The translations under genes were made by a program, and so were the position numbers. From NCBI RefSeq assembly GCF_900113865.1, contig NZ_FOQY01000011.1:123776-187775 (forward strand): DNA of 64,000 nt. The letters are read 5' to 3'. The first letter of the stretch is position 1. Each line of letters starts with the position of its first letter. The stretch is from Streptosporangium canum. GTDB lineage: Bacteria > Actinomycetota > Actinomycetes > Streptosporangiales > Streptosporangiaceae. Shown here one piece after another: positions 44,250 to 52,876 of the stretch. The notes beneath the pieces are model-generated. The model did no database searches and was not told where the DNA came from. It was given only the letters and a program-made list of their open reading frames with translations.

Positions 44250-44904
44250 GGAACCGCTGGTCCGCTGGGACTGGATCGGGCGCAACTGGCCCTCGATCCA
44301 GGTCCTGCTGGAGGACCACGTCGTCATGGCGCTGGTGCCGATCGTCATCGGGCTGCTCGTCGCGCTCCCGCTCGGGCTGGCCGGCGTCCGCTGGCGCTGG
44401 CTCTACCAGCCGACCGTCGGCGTCATGAACGTGATCTACTCGCTGCCCTCGCTGGCGGTCTTCATCGTGCTCATCCCGGTCACCGGCCTCGCCACCCGGA
44501 CGACCGTGATGGTCCCGCTCACCTTCTACGCCATGGCGGTGCTGATCCCGGCCGTCGTGGACGGGCTCACCTCGGTCCCCGACCACGTGCGCCAGTCCGC
44601 GGTGGCCATGGGCTTCACCCCGCTGCGGCGGCTGCTCCAGGTGGAGCTGCCGATCGCGGTCCCGGTCGTGCTGGCCGGGCTCAGGGTGGCCGCGGTCTCC
44701 AGCATCAGCCTGGTCAGCGTGGGCGCCCTGGTCGGCCGGGGCGGGCTGGGCTACCTGTTCATCGACGGCTGGCAGCGGCAGTTCTACACCCCGATCATCG
44801 TGGGCATCGTGCTGGTCGTGGTGCTGGCGGCCATCGCCGACCTGCTGCTGGTCCTGGCGCAGCGCCTGCTGACCCCGTGGTCGCGGGCAAGGGGGGCCGC
44901 GTGA
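44242..44904 (+). CDS. osmolyte ABC transporter permease 1 (OpuCB/D-like)
   Basis: 220 residues, five to six membrane segments, BPD_transp_1 fold with the EAA-like loop SAVAMGFTPLRRLLQVELPIAVPVVLAGLRVA. GTG 44242 with GGAGG upstream; it overlaps the ATPase gene by eight bases and the next gene by four. Two short permeases plus a separate binding protein is the OpuC layout. Confidence 0.9.
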   Translation: MHEEPLVRWDWIGRNWPSIQVLLEDHVVMALVPIVIGLLVALPLGLAGVRWRWLYQPTVGVMNVIYSLPSLAVFIVLIPVTGLATRTTVMVPLTFYAMAVLIPAVVDGLTSVPDHVRQSAVAMGFTPLRRLLQVELPIAVPVVLAGLRVAAVSSISLVSVGALVGRGGLGYLFIDGWQRQFYTPIIVGIVLVVVLAAIADLLLVLAQRLLTPWSRARGAA

Positions 44905-45572
44905 ACTGGCTGATCGACTTCTTCGGGAACCCGGACAACTGGTCCGGCCCGGACGGCATCCCCGTCCGGCTGCTGGAGCACCTGGAGTTCTCCGGGCTCT
45001 CGCTGCTGCTGGCCATGCTGATCGCGCTGCCGCTGGGGCTGTGGATCGGCCACACCGGCAAGGGGGCGCTGTTCGCGATCCTGAGCGCCAACGCGGCCCG
45101 CGCCCTGCCGACGCTGGGCCTGCTCGTGCTCATCGTGCTGCTGATGGGCGTCGGCACCATCGTTCCGGTGCTGATCCCGCTGGTGGCGCTCGCCGTGCCG
45201 CCCATCCTGGTCAACACCTACGAGGGCCTGCGCGGCGTGGATCCCGACCTGCGCGACGCCGCGTACGGCATGGGCCTGCGCGGGAGCGAGGTGCTCGGCC
45301 GGGTGCTCGTGCCGGTGGCGCTGCCGCTGATCCTGCTCGGCCTGCGGATCGCCGCGATCCAGGTGGTGTCGACCGCGACCGTGGCCGCCTACGTGGGTCT
45401 GGGCGGCCTGGGCCGGTTCATCGTCGACGGCCTGGCGACCAAGGACTTCCCGCGCACGATCGGAGGGGCCGTCCTGGTGGCGCTGCTGGCTCTGATCGTC
45501 CAGCTGGGTTTCGCTCTGGTGCAACGCGTCATGGTCTCCCCGGGGGTGAGTCAGCGCCAGACCATACGCTAA
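44901..45572 (+). CDS. osmolyte ABC transporter permease 2 (OpuCB/D-like)
   Basis: 223 residues with the same fold as the previous permease: LSLLLAMLIALPLGLWIGHTG, RALPTLGLLVLIVLL, and the loop RDAAYGMGLRGSEVLGRVLVPVALPLILLGLRIA that contacts the ATPase, then STATVAAYVGLGGLGRFIVDGL. GTG 44901 overlaps the previous stop (GTGA). The two permeases probably form a heterodimer. Confidence 0.9.
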   Translation: MNWLIDFFGNPDNWSGPDGIPVRLLEHLEFSGLSLLLAMLIALPLGLWIGHTGKGALFAILSANAARALPTLGLLVLIVLLMGVGTIVPVLIPLVALAVPPILVNTYEGLRGVDPDLRDAAYGMGLRGSEVLGRVLVPVALPLILLGLRIAAIQVVSTATVAAYVGLGGLGRFIVDGLATKDFPRTIGGAVLVALLALIVQLGFALVQRVMVSPGVSQRQTIR

Positions 45573-45609
45573 TCTCCTTATTACCCCCCGTTTTAGAAGG
45601 GAAAGCACG

Positions 45610-46524
45610 ATGAAGCGCCTGTTCAGCACCGCGGCAGTCATCCTGTCCGCGGCGCTCACACTTACCGCGTGCGGTGGCGGTGGCGACCCGCTCACCAGCG
45701 CGTCCGTGAGCCCCGCGGGCTCCGGATCCGCGGCCGGGGGGAAGGTCGTCGTCGGCTCGGCCAACTTCCCGGAGAACGTCCTGCTCGCCGAGATCTACGC
45801 CCAGGCCCTGGAGGCCAAGGGGGTGCAGGTCGACAAGAAGCTCAACATCGGCAGCCGTGAGGTCCTGTTCGACCAGGCCAAGAGCGGCGGCCTGACGGTC
45901 CTGCCGGAGTACATCGGCTCCCTGCTCGCCTTCGTCGACAAGACGACGACGGCGAAGACCAAGGACGACGTCGTCGCCGGGCTCAAGGAGAAGCTCCCGG
46001 CCGAGCTGGAGGTCCTGGAGCCCGCCGCGGCCGAGGACAACAACTCGCTGACCGTCACCAAGGCGACCGCCGACAAGGACGGCCTCGCCACGATCGAGGA
46101 CCTGGTCAAGGTCGGCAAGAACTTCGCCGTGGGCGGCCCGCCGGAGTTCCAGTCCCGCCAGGAGAAGAACTTCAAGGACACCTACGGCCTGGAGTTCAAG
46201 GAGTGGAAGAAGACCGGTGACGCCACCGCCGACGCCATCAAGGACGGCACCGTCCAGGTGGGCAACGTCTTCACCACCGACCCCAAGATCGTGATCAACG
46301 ACCTGGTCTCGCTGAAGGACACCAAGAACGCCTTCGCCGCCGACAACATCGCGCCCCTGGTCAACAAGGCCGCGGTGAACGACACCGTGAAGAGCGCGCT
46401 GAACGCCGTCTCCGCCAAGCTCGACACTCCCGGTCTCCTCGCGCTGATGAAGCGTGTGGCGATCGACAAGGACGACGCGGCCACGGTCGCCAAGGACTGG
46501 CTGACCCAGAACAGCCTGCTCTAG
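45610..46524 (+). CDS. osmolyte-binding lipoprotein (OpuCC/ProX-like)
   Basis: 304 residues. Lipobox LTLTAC with Cys21, then a Gly/Ser linker and the OpuAC/ProX domain: VVVGSANFPENVLLAEIYAQALEAKG, SREVLFDQAKSGGLTVLPEYIGSLLAF, LEPAAAEDNNSLTV. Binds quaternary amines such as glycine betaine, choline or carnitine in this family; the aromatic box residues cannot be settled by eye. Follows the second permease after 37 bp and ends at a strong hairpin. Confidence 0.9.
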   Translation: MKRLFSTAAVILSAALTLTACGGGGDPLTSASVSPAGSGSAAGGKVVVGSANFPENVLLAEIYAQALEAKGVQVDKKLNIGSREVLFDQAKSGGLTVLPEYIGSLLAFVDKTTTAKTKDDVVAGLKEKLPAELEVLEPAAAEDNNSLTVTKATADKDGLATIEDLVKVGKNFAVGGPPEFQSRQEKNFKDTYGLEFKEWKKTGDATADAIKDGTVQVGNVFTTDPKIVINDLVSLKDTKNAFAADNIAPLVNKAAVNDTVKSALNAVSAKLDTPGLLALMKRVAIDKDDAATVAKDWLTQNSLL

Positions 46525-46540
46525 GCGGCTCGCCGTCACC

Positions 46541-46577
46541 TACGGCCCGCGCGCGGACTCCCCGTGCGCGGGCCGTA
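46541..46577. terminator. terminator hairpin of the osmolyte transporter operon
   Basis: TACGGCCCGCGC (46541-46552) pairs perfectly with GCGCGGGCCGTA (46566-46577), 13-nt loop, 17 bp after the last stop of the operon. Confidence 0.7.
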
Positions 46578-46699
46578 CGGCTGTAGGCCGCCGGCCGTAC
46601 TTGAGCTCCGGAGGTCGGCGAGCGAAGTCCTTGACGGCATACCCTTCATTCCACCCATAAGTTATAGGCGAGTCATAAAGGTGTAATGGGGGGAACCGT

Positions 46700-48994
46700 A
46701 TGCGTGCGCCCGTTGAGCGTCTGCTCACTGACGCCAGGGGGGCCGGTCGTCCGTCGCGCGACACCGGAGCCGGCACATCGGCCGGCGGGAAGATCGCGCG
46801 GCTCGCCGGAGCGGCAGTGGCCGCGGGACTGCTGGCCAGCGGCCTCGCGCTGCCGGCCGTGGGCGGCGCGGGGGCGGTGGTCGTCACCGCGTCGGACGAG
46901 CTGAACATCAAGCCGGTGGACCTCAAGGAGCCTCCGCTGGCCGAGAAGACAACGGTCCTGGACGCCAGGGGCAACCAGATCGCGCAGTTCTGGGATGTGT
47001 ACCGCGAGGTCGTGCCGCTCAGCCAGGTGGCCGACGTGATGAAGACGGCGATCATCTCGATCGAGGACTACCGCTTCTACGAGCACGGCGCCATCGATCT
47101 TGAGGGGACCATGCGGGCCCTGGCCAAGAACCTCGCCTCGGGCGGGGTCAGCCAGGGCGGCTCCAGCATCACCCAGCAGTACGTCAAGCAGGTGCTGCTC
47201 ACCACGGCGGTCACCAAGAAGGAGCAGGAGAAGGCGCTGGAGGCCAGCTACGCGCGCAAGCTCAACGAGCTGCGGTACGCGATGGCGGTCGAGCAGAAAT
47301 ACTCCAAGGACCAGATCCTGGAGAAATACCTGAACATCGCCTTCTTCGGGGCGCGGGCCAACGGGGTCGAGGCGGCGGCCAAGCGGTTCTTCGGAGTGCC
47401 GGCGGCCAAGCTCACCCTGTCGCAGGCGGCGACCCTGGCGGCGGCCGTGCAGTCGCCCAACAGCACCAACCCCGACGCCGGCAAGAAGGCGCAGCGGCTG
47501 CTGCTGGAGCGGCGCAACCTGGTGCTCGACCGGATGGCGGAGCTCAAGAAGATCACGCCGGAGGAGGCCGCGAAGGCCAAGAAGGAGAAGCTGGGCTACC
47601 GGGGCACGCCGCTGCCGGGCGGGTGCGAGGCCAGCCCCTACCCCTACTTCTGCTTCTACGTGCGCAGCGAGATCTCCGGCAACCCGGCCTTCGGCAAGAC
47701 CGAGGAGGACCGGCTCCGGTTCCTCAACCGCGGCGGGCTGACGATCAGGACGACGCTGGACCCGAAGATGCAGGCCGCGGCCGACGCGGCGATCAGGAAG
47801 CGGGTGTACGCCTCCGACAACCCGATGGCCTCCCAGGCGCTCGTGCAGCCCGGCACCGGCGCGATCAGGGCGATGGCGGCCAGCCGGAAGTACGGCATCG
47901 CCAAGCGCAGGAACGAGATGTCCTACAACGTGGTGGCCGACGCCGCGCACGGCGGCGGGGTGGGGTTCCAGGCGGGCTCGACGTTCAAGACCTTCACGCT
48001 GATCGCCGCGTTGAAGAAGGGCATGAAGATCAACGACGGCATCACCACCGGCGCCGGCTACACCGCCCCGAGCTACGCGGCCTTCAAGAACTGCAAGGGC
48101 GAGAGCATCGGCGACCCGACCCACACCGTCACCAACGACGAGGGCTCGCCCGGGTTCAAGACGCTGCAGACCGGCACCTGGGGGTCGGTCAACACCTTCT
48201 TCGTCGCCCTGGAGCAGCGCGTGGGGCTGTGCGACACGGTGGAGACCGCCAAGTCGCTGGGCATCAAGCGGGCCGACGGGAAGGCGCTGCAGGAGTATGA
48301 GACCTTCACCCTCGGCATCAACGAGATGGACCCGGTGACGGTGGCCAACGCCTACGCCGCGATCGGCGCGCGCGGCAAGTACTGCGCGCCGATGGCCATC
48401 ACCCAGATCACCGACCGCGACGGCAAGGTGAAGCGTTACACGCCGCAGTGCCGTCAGGCGCTGGACCCCGAGATCGCCGACGCGACGGCCGCCATCCTGT
48501 CCGGGGTGTTCACCAAGGGCACCATGCGCGGCGTGGGCGGCATCGGCCGCCCCGCGGCGGGCAAGACCGGCACCACGGACGCGTACGCCACCGCGTGGTT
48601 CGCCGGGTTCACCCCCGACCTGGCCGGCGCGGTGAGCATCGGCGACCCCCGCGGCTCGACGGAGCACAAGCTCACCGGCGTCACCATCGGCGGCAAGTAC
48701 TACGGCATCGTCGCCGGCGCCAGCCTTCCCGGCCCGATCTGGAAGGACACCATGATGGCGGCGCTGAAGGGCGTCAGGGCCACCCCCTTCCACCCGGTCA
48801 ACTCCGCCCGCTTCGGCGGCTGCGGCCAGGGCTGCGCCCCCGAGCGGCCGGCCCGTGACAGCCGGGAGGTCCGCGACGACCCCCGGAACGGCGGGCGCGA
48901 CCTGAACGGCAGGGGCGACCGGGGCCGCAGGAACGACTGGGGCCGGGGCAACGACTGGGGCCGGGGCAACGGGAACGGCCGCGGCCGGGGATGA
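46700..48994 (+). CDS. class A penicillin-binding protein (transglycosylase/transpeptidase)
   Basis: 764 residues. An N-terminal membrane segment (about 30-62) is followed by the GT51 transglycosylase with IISIEDYRFYEHGAID (catalytic Glu), GGSSITQQYVKQ and KYLNIAFFGARANGVEAAAKRFFG, and a transpeptidase with SxxK in GSTFKTF (about residue 425), SVN in WGSVNTFF and KTGT. It polymerises and cross-links peptidoglycan outside the membrane. The C-terminal 40 residues are Arg/Asn/Gly/Trp-rich with a tandem NDWGRG repeat. ATG 46700. Single gene ended by a 15-bp hairpin. Confidence 0.93.
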   Translation: MRAPVERLLTDARGAGRPSRDTGAGTSAGGKIARLAGAAVAAGLLASGLALPAVGGAGAVVVTASDELNIKPVDLKEPPLAEKTTVLDARGNQIAQFWDVYREVVPLSQVADVMKTAIISIEDYRFYEHGAIDLEGTMRALAKNLASGGVSQGGSSITQQYVKQVLLTTAVTKKEQEKALEASYARKLNELRYAMAVEQKYSKDQILEKYLNIAFFGARANGVEAAAKRFFGVPAAKLTLSQAATLAAAVQSPNSTNPDAGKKAQRLLLERRNLVLDRMAELKKITPEEAAKAKKEKLGYRGTPLPGGCEASPYPYFCFYVRSEISGNPAFGKTEEDRLRFLNRGGLTIRTTLDPKMQAAADAAIRKRVYASDNPMASQALVQPGTGAIRAMAASRKYGIAKRRNEMSYNVVADAAHGGGVGFQAGSTFKTFTLIAALKKGMKINDGITTGAGYTAPSYAAFKNCKGESIGDPTHTVTNDEGSPGFKTLQTGTWGSVNTFFVALEQRVGLCDTVETAKSLGIKRADGKALQEYETFTLGINEMDPVTVANAYAAIGARGKYCAPMAITQITDRDGKVKRYTPQCRQALDPEIADATAAILSGVFTKGTMRGVGGIGRPAAGKTGTTDAYATAWFAGFTPDLAGAVSIGDPRGSTEHKLTGVTIGGKYYGIVAGASLPGPIWKDTMMAALKGVRATPFHPVNSARFGGCGQGCAPERPARDSREVRDDPRNGGRDLNGRGDRGRRNDWGRGNDWGRGNGNGRGRG
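48932..48967 (+). repeat. 18-bp tandem repeat in the PBP tail
   Basis: AACGACTGGGGCCGGGGC occurs twice in direct succession, encoding NDWGRG-NDWGRG in the low-complexity tail of the penicillin-binding protein. Such repeats change copy number easily. Confidence 0.9.
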
Positions 48995-49003
48995 CAGCGA
49001 GAA

Positions 49004-49038
49004 GGGCCGGTCCCGGACGGAGAGTCCGGGGCCGGCCC
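49004..49038. terminator. terminator hairpin after the PBP gene
   Basis: GGGCCGGTCCCGGAC (49004-49018) pairs with GTCCGGGGCCGGCCC (49024-49038); all 15 pairs form if one G-U pair is allowed. 5-nt loop, 9 bp after the stop. Confidence 0.75.
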
Positions 49039-49086
49039 TGACGGCCGCCGCCCCTGGGGCCGGCCGCCTTCCGGAATGATTGCCCC

Positions 49087-49566
49087 ATGAACGAGTTCAT
49101 CGAGGCCATGGCGCAGGTCCCGACCGCAGTGACGGTCATCACCGTGAAGGACGAGCGCGACGACGTGGGGGCGACGGTCGGCACCCTCGTCTCGGTCTCG
49201 CTCGACCCCCGGCTGGTGATGGTGAGCCTGGAGAACACCGGCTACCTCAACGAGCTGCTGCTGCGCCGTGACCGCTGGGCCGCCAGCGTGCTGTCCGCCG
49301 GGCAGAAGGCGATCGCCAGCCGTTTCGCCACCGCCGGCCGGCCCGGCGCCCGGCTGCTGCTCGCCGGCACGCCGCACCACCGGGGGGAGCTGAGCGAGGC
49401 GCTCATCGTGGACGGCGGGGTGACCGCCCTGGAGGCCGAGACGACCCAGGTCGTCCCGGCCGGGGACCATACCCTCTACGTCGCCCGGGTGCTCGACGTG
49501 AGCTACGTCAACCCGGGAGTCCTCCCACTCGTACGGCTCCGCAGCCGGTACCGCCCGGTCGGCTGA
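49087..49566 (+). CDS. flavin reductase-like domain protein
   Basis: 159 residues with the flavin_reduct pattern: FIEAMAQVPTAVTVITVKDERDDVGATVGTLVSVSLDPRLVMVSLENTGYLNELLLRRDRWAASVLSAGQKAIASRFA, and near the C-terminus HTLYVARVLDVSY. These FMN-binding proteins reduce flavin for two-component monooxygenases or act alone. No oxygenase partner is adjacent, so the partner is unknown. ATG 49087. A monocistronic gene between the PBP terminator and the galactoside operon. Confidence 0.87.
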   Translation: MNEFIEAMAQVPTAVTVITVKDERDDVGATVGTLVSVSLDPRLVMVSLENTGYLNELLLRRDRWAASVLSAGQKAIASRFATAGRPGARLLLAGTPHHRGELSEALIVDGGVTALEAETTQVVPAGDHTLYVARVLDVSYVNPGVLPLVRLRSRYRPVG

Positions 49567-49608
49567 GCCGGCTCATTCAACGCAACGTAACGAGACGGAC
49601 TCATCCTT

Positions 49609-49626
49609 GTATTATTAATAAAATAC
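49609..49626. promoter_or_regulatory. AT-rich palindrome upstream of the galactoside operon
   Basis: GTATTATTAATAAAATAC has 5-bp inverted arms (GTATT/AATAC) and a nearly symmetric AT-only core, very unlike the GC-rich surroundings. It lies 94 bp before the binding-protein start and is a good candidate for promoter plus operator, probably for the GntR encoded in the same operon. Confidence 0.5.
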
Positions 49627-49719
49627 GATTAAAGTCCCCTCTCAATCGGATCCTGCAGGTCTGGAGGCACCGCCCGGGGACTTACGCCGGGCATCTCTTC
49701 CGTTTGAAGGGGAGTCAGC

Positions 49720-51075
49720 ATGGGATCGAAGATTCCAAGGACCGCCCGGCTCGCGGTCATCGTCACCATGACCGCGGCGCTGGGCCTGGCAGCGGCCTGT
49801 GGCGGCGGCGCCGCCACGGAGCCGGCGAAGAACCAGGCGAGCGGTGACCCGGCCAGTCCGGTCACCGTGAAGTTCTGGTCGTGGGTGCCCAACATCCAGA
49901 AGGCCGTCGACGCGTTCAACGCCTCCCACCCTGGGATCAAGGTCGACCTGGAGACCATCACGGCCGGCCCCGACGGGGGCTACGCCAAGATGCTCGCGGG
50001 AGTCAAGGCGGGCAACGCCCCCGACGTGGCGCAGGTGGGCTACGACTCCCTGCCGTCGTTCCTGGTCAACGGGGCGCTGGAGGACATCACGCAGTACGCC
50101 GGGGACAAGGCGTCCACGTTCGTGGACTGGCAGTGGCAGACCGGCGTCTTCGGCGGCAAGGTCTACGCCATCCCGCAGGCCAGCGGGCCGATGGGCCTTT
50201 ACTACCGCAAGGACCTGTTCGACAAGTGGGGCATCGAGGCGCCCAAGACCTGGGACGACTTCGCGGCGGCTGCCGCGACCATCCGCAAGAAGGACAAGGA
50301 TGCCTACATCTCGACCTTCGCGGCGAATCAGGCGCCCTGGCTGATCTCCTTGGCCCAGCAGGCCGGCCAGGGGTGGTTCAGCACCGAGAACGACGCCTGG
50401 AAAGTGACGATCGACAACCCGGACACCCGCCGGGTGGCCGAGTACTGGCAGAAGATGCTGGACGGCAAGCTGGTCAAGACCGAGGCGGACATGTCCAACG
50501 CCTGGTACAGGGACCTGCAGACCGGCAGCATCGTGGGCTGGATCGGCGGCTCCTGGGGTGACGCGATCATCCGCGGCAACGCGCCGAAGACCTCGGGCAA
50601 GTGGGCCGTCGCCCCGATCCCGCAGTGGCCGGGCGCCGACAAGTTCACCTCGGCGAGCTGGGCGGGCGGTTCCTCCTCGGCGGTGCTGAAGGGGACCAAG
50701 CACGCCGCGGAGGCGACGACCTTCGCGGTCTGGCTCAACAGCGCCCCCGAGAGCGTCAACATCCTGCTCTCCGCCGGGTACGGCTGGCCGTCGATCAAGG
50801 ACACCAGCCAGATCGCCAACCTGCAGAAGGACGACACCGTCTTCCCCTTCTACGGCGGCCAGAACATCTGGGACGTCTTCAAGGAGGCCGACGCGGCCGT
50901 CGACAGCGACTGGCGCTGGCCCCCGGTCAGCGACGCGCTCTACGCCTCCATCACCGACAACGCCAAGGCCGCGGTCCAGGGCGAAGGCACGCTGGTGGAC
51001 GCCTTCGCCAAGACCCAGCAGGCGATGGTCGAGCAGTTGAAGGCCAAGGGCCTCAACGTGACGACGGGCGGCTGA
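49720..51075 (+). CDS. carbohydrate ABC transporter substrate-binding lipoprotein
   Basis: 451 residues, MalE-like type II binding protein. The signal peptide ends LAAACGGG with the lipidated Cys near 27; then VTVKFWSWVPNIQKAVDAFNASHPGIKV, MLAGVKAGNAPDVAQVGYDSLPSFLV, YYRKDLFDKWGIEAPKTWDDF. ATG 49720 with AAGGGGAG upstream. First gene of the operon; two permeases and a GH42 beta-galactosidase follow, so a beta-galactoside oligosaccharide is the likely ligand. No ATPase is in the operon; a shared MsiK-type ATPase is the usual solution in actinomycetes. Confidence 0.92.
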   Translation: MGSKIPRTARLAVIVTMTAALGLAAACGGGAATEPAKNQASGDPASPVTVKFWSWVPNIQKAVDAFNASHPGIKVDLETITAGPDGGYAKMLAGVKAGNAPDVAQVGYDSLPSFLVNGALEDITQYAGDKASTFVDWQWQTGVFGGKVYAIPQASGPMGLYYRKDLFDKWGIEAPKTWDDFAAAAATIRKKDKDAYISTFAANQAPWLISLAQQAGQGWFSTENDAWKVTIDNPDTRRVAEYWQKMLDGKLVKTEADMSNAWYRDLQTGSIVGWIGGSWGDAIIRGNAPKTSGKWAVAPIPQWPGADKFTSASWAGGSSSAVLKGTKHAAEATTFAVWLNSAPESVNILLSAGYGWPSIKDTSQIANLQKDDTVFPFYGGQNIWDVFKEADAAVDSDWRWPPVSDALYASITDNAKAAVQGEGTLVDAFAKTQQAMVEQLKAKGLNVTTGG

Positions 51076-51077
51076 CG

Positions 51078-52037
51078 GTGGCGGGGGTGCTGCAGCGGGA
51101 GACGCCGAAGGCCGGAGCGGAGGCGGTGGGGCACGCGCGTCCGCGGCACCCCCGCCGTTCCCGGTCGCACGTGGCGGTCTTCGTCGCGCCTTTCTTCGTG
51201 GTCTTCGCGCTGTTCTTCCTGGCGCCGATCGGCTACGCGGTCTACCAGAGCTTCTTCAAGCTCACCAGCAGCGGTCTCGGTCTCACCGAGCCCACCCTGG
51301 ACTTCGCCGGGCTGGACAACTACACCGCCGCGCTGACCTCCCCGGCCTTCCTCGGAAGCATCGGCCGCGTGCTGCTGTTCAGCCTGATCGAGGTGCCGGT
51401 CATGGTGGTCTGCGCGCTGACGCTGGCCCTGCTCCTCGACTCGGCCAGGGCGCGCTTCCGCGCCTTCTTCCGGGTCTCCTTCTTCCTGCCGTACGGCGTG
51501 CCCGGTGTGATCGCCTCGCTCCTGTGGGGCTTCCTCTACGTGCCGCAGACCAGCCCGCTGGTGGACGCGCTGGCCCTGGTGGGCCTGCCGCACGACTTCC
51601 TCGGCCCCGGCACCATCCTGCTGGCCATCGCCAACATCTCGACCTGGCAGTTCGCCGGATACAACATGCTCGTTCTGATCGCCGGCCTGCAGGCCATCCC
51701 GCAGGAGCTGTACGAGGCGGCCAGAGTGGACGGCGCGACCGAGATCCGGATCGCCTGGCACGTCAAGATCCCGCTGGTGCGGGCTCCGCTCGTGCTGATC
51801 ACGGTCTTCACCCTCATCGGAACCCTCCAGCTGTTCGTCGAGCCGCTGGTGCTCAAACCGCTCACCACGGCGATCAGCAGCGACTACACGCCGAACCTGG
51901 CCGCCTACAACCAGGCCTTCGCCCAGAGCAACATCCATCTCGCGTCCGCGGAGGCGACGCTGATCGCGATCATGTCATTCGTGATCTCGTTCGGTTTCCT
52001 CCGGCTGGTCAACAGGAAGGGGAAGCGGGCATGGTGA
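51078..52037 (+). CDS. carbohydrate ABC transporter permease (MalF/UgpA-like)
   Basis: 319 residues with six membrane segments and the EAA loop LYEAARVDGATEIRIAWHVKIPLVRAPLVLI. Cytoplasmic N-terminus rich in Arg/His. GTG 51078 begins two bases after the binding-protein stop; GTG 51087 is an alternative. The end overlaps the second permease by seven bases. Confidence 0.92.
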   Translation: MAGVLQRETPKAGAEAVGHARPRHPRRSRSHVAVFVAPFFVVFALFFLAPIGYAVYQSFFKLTSSGLGLTEPTLDFAGLDNYTAALTSPAFLGSIGRVLLFSLIEVPVMVVCALTLALLLDSARARFRAFFRVSFFLPYGVPGVIASLLWGFLYVPQTSPLVDALALVGLPHDFLGPGTILLAIANISTWQFAGYNMLVLIAGLQAIPQELYEAARVDGATEIRIAWHVKIPLVRAPLVLITVFTLIGTLQLFVEPLVLKPLTTAISSDYTPNLAAYNQAFAQSNIHLASAEATLIAIMSFVISFGFLRLVNRKGKRAW

Positions 52038-52876
52038 GAAGGATCCGCCCGGCCACGGTGGTGGTCATGGCCCTGCTGGGCGCGGCGGCGGTCTACTTCC
52101 TGCTGCCGGTCGTCTGGGTGCTCGTCGCCGCGACCAAGAGCTCGGCCGACCTGTTCGGCACGTTCGGCCTCTGGTCGCCGGAGCCGCAGCTCGGCACCAA
52201 CCTCGGGCGCCTGTTCGGCACCGGGGACGGCCTGTTCGGCCGCTGGATCGTCAACAGCTTCCTCTACGCGGGCATCGGCGCGCTGGCCGCGACCCTCCTG
52301 TCGGCGGGCGCCGGATACGCCATGGCGAAATATCCGTTCCGGGGCAGGGAGGCGCTGTTCAACCTGGTGCTCGCCGGTGTGCTCGTGCCCTCGACGGTGC
52401 TGGCCCTGCCGACCTACCTGATCTTCAGCGAGGTGGGGATCACCGGAACCTTCTGGTCGGTGCTGCTGCCCGGCATCGTGAGCCCGTTCGGGGTCTACCT
52501 GGCGCGCATCCACGCCACCGCGGCCATCCCCGACGCGCTGCTGGAGTCGGCGCGGCTGGACGGGGCGGGCGAGTACCGCATCTTCTTCGGGATCGCGATG
52601 AAGATCATGAGTCCGGCGCTCGTCACGATCTTCCTGTTCCAGTTCATCGGGGTGTGGAACAACTACTTCCTGCCCCTGGTGATGCTCTCCGACCAGCGGC
52701 TCTACCCGGTCACGCTCGGGCTGGCGCAGTGGAACTCCCAGACCTTCAGGGACCCGGCCTTCTACGAGCTGACGGTCACCGGCGCCGCCGTGTCCGCACT
52801 TCTTCTCGTCCTCACCATGGCCTCGTTGCAGCGTTTCTGGCGCGCGGGGCTGACCGCAGGGAGCGTCAAGGGTTGA
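52031..52876 (+). CDS. carbohydrate ABC transporter permease (MalG/UgpE-like)
   Basis: 281 residues, six membrane segments, EAA loop LLESARLDGAGEYRIFFGIAMKIMSPALVTIFLFQFIGVWNNYF. Pairs with the preceding permease. ATG 52031 lies inside the end of the upstream gene; its own end overlaps the beta-galactosidase start (TTGA). Confidence 0.92.
   Translation: MVRRIRPATVVVMALLGAAAVYFLLPVVWVLVAATKSSADLFGTFGLWSPEPQLGTNLGRLFGTGDGLFGRWIVNSFLYAGIGALAATLLSAGAGYAMAKYPFRGREALFNLVLAGVLVPSTVLALPTYLIFSEVGITGTFWSVLLPGIVSPFGVYLARIHATAAIPDALLESARLDGAGEYRIFFGIAMKIMSPALVTIFLFQFIGVWNNYFLPLVMLSDQRLYPVTLGLAQWNSQTFRDPAFYELTVTGAAVSALLLVLTMASLQRFWRAGLTAGSVKG

Noticed and set aside
46673-48793. 706-codon minus-strand frame opposite the penicillin-binding protein
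   Set aside because: Antisense shadow with Arg/Leu/Gly/Val-rich translation and no domain.
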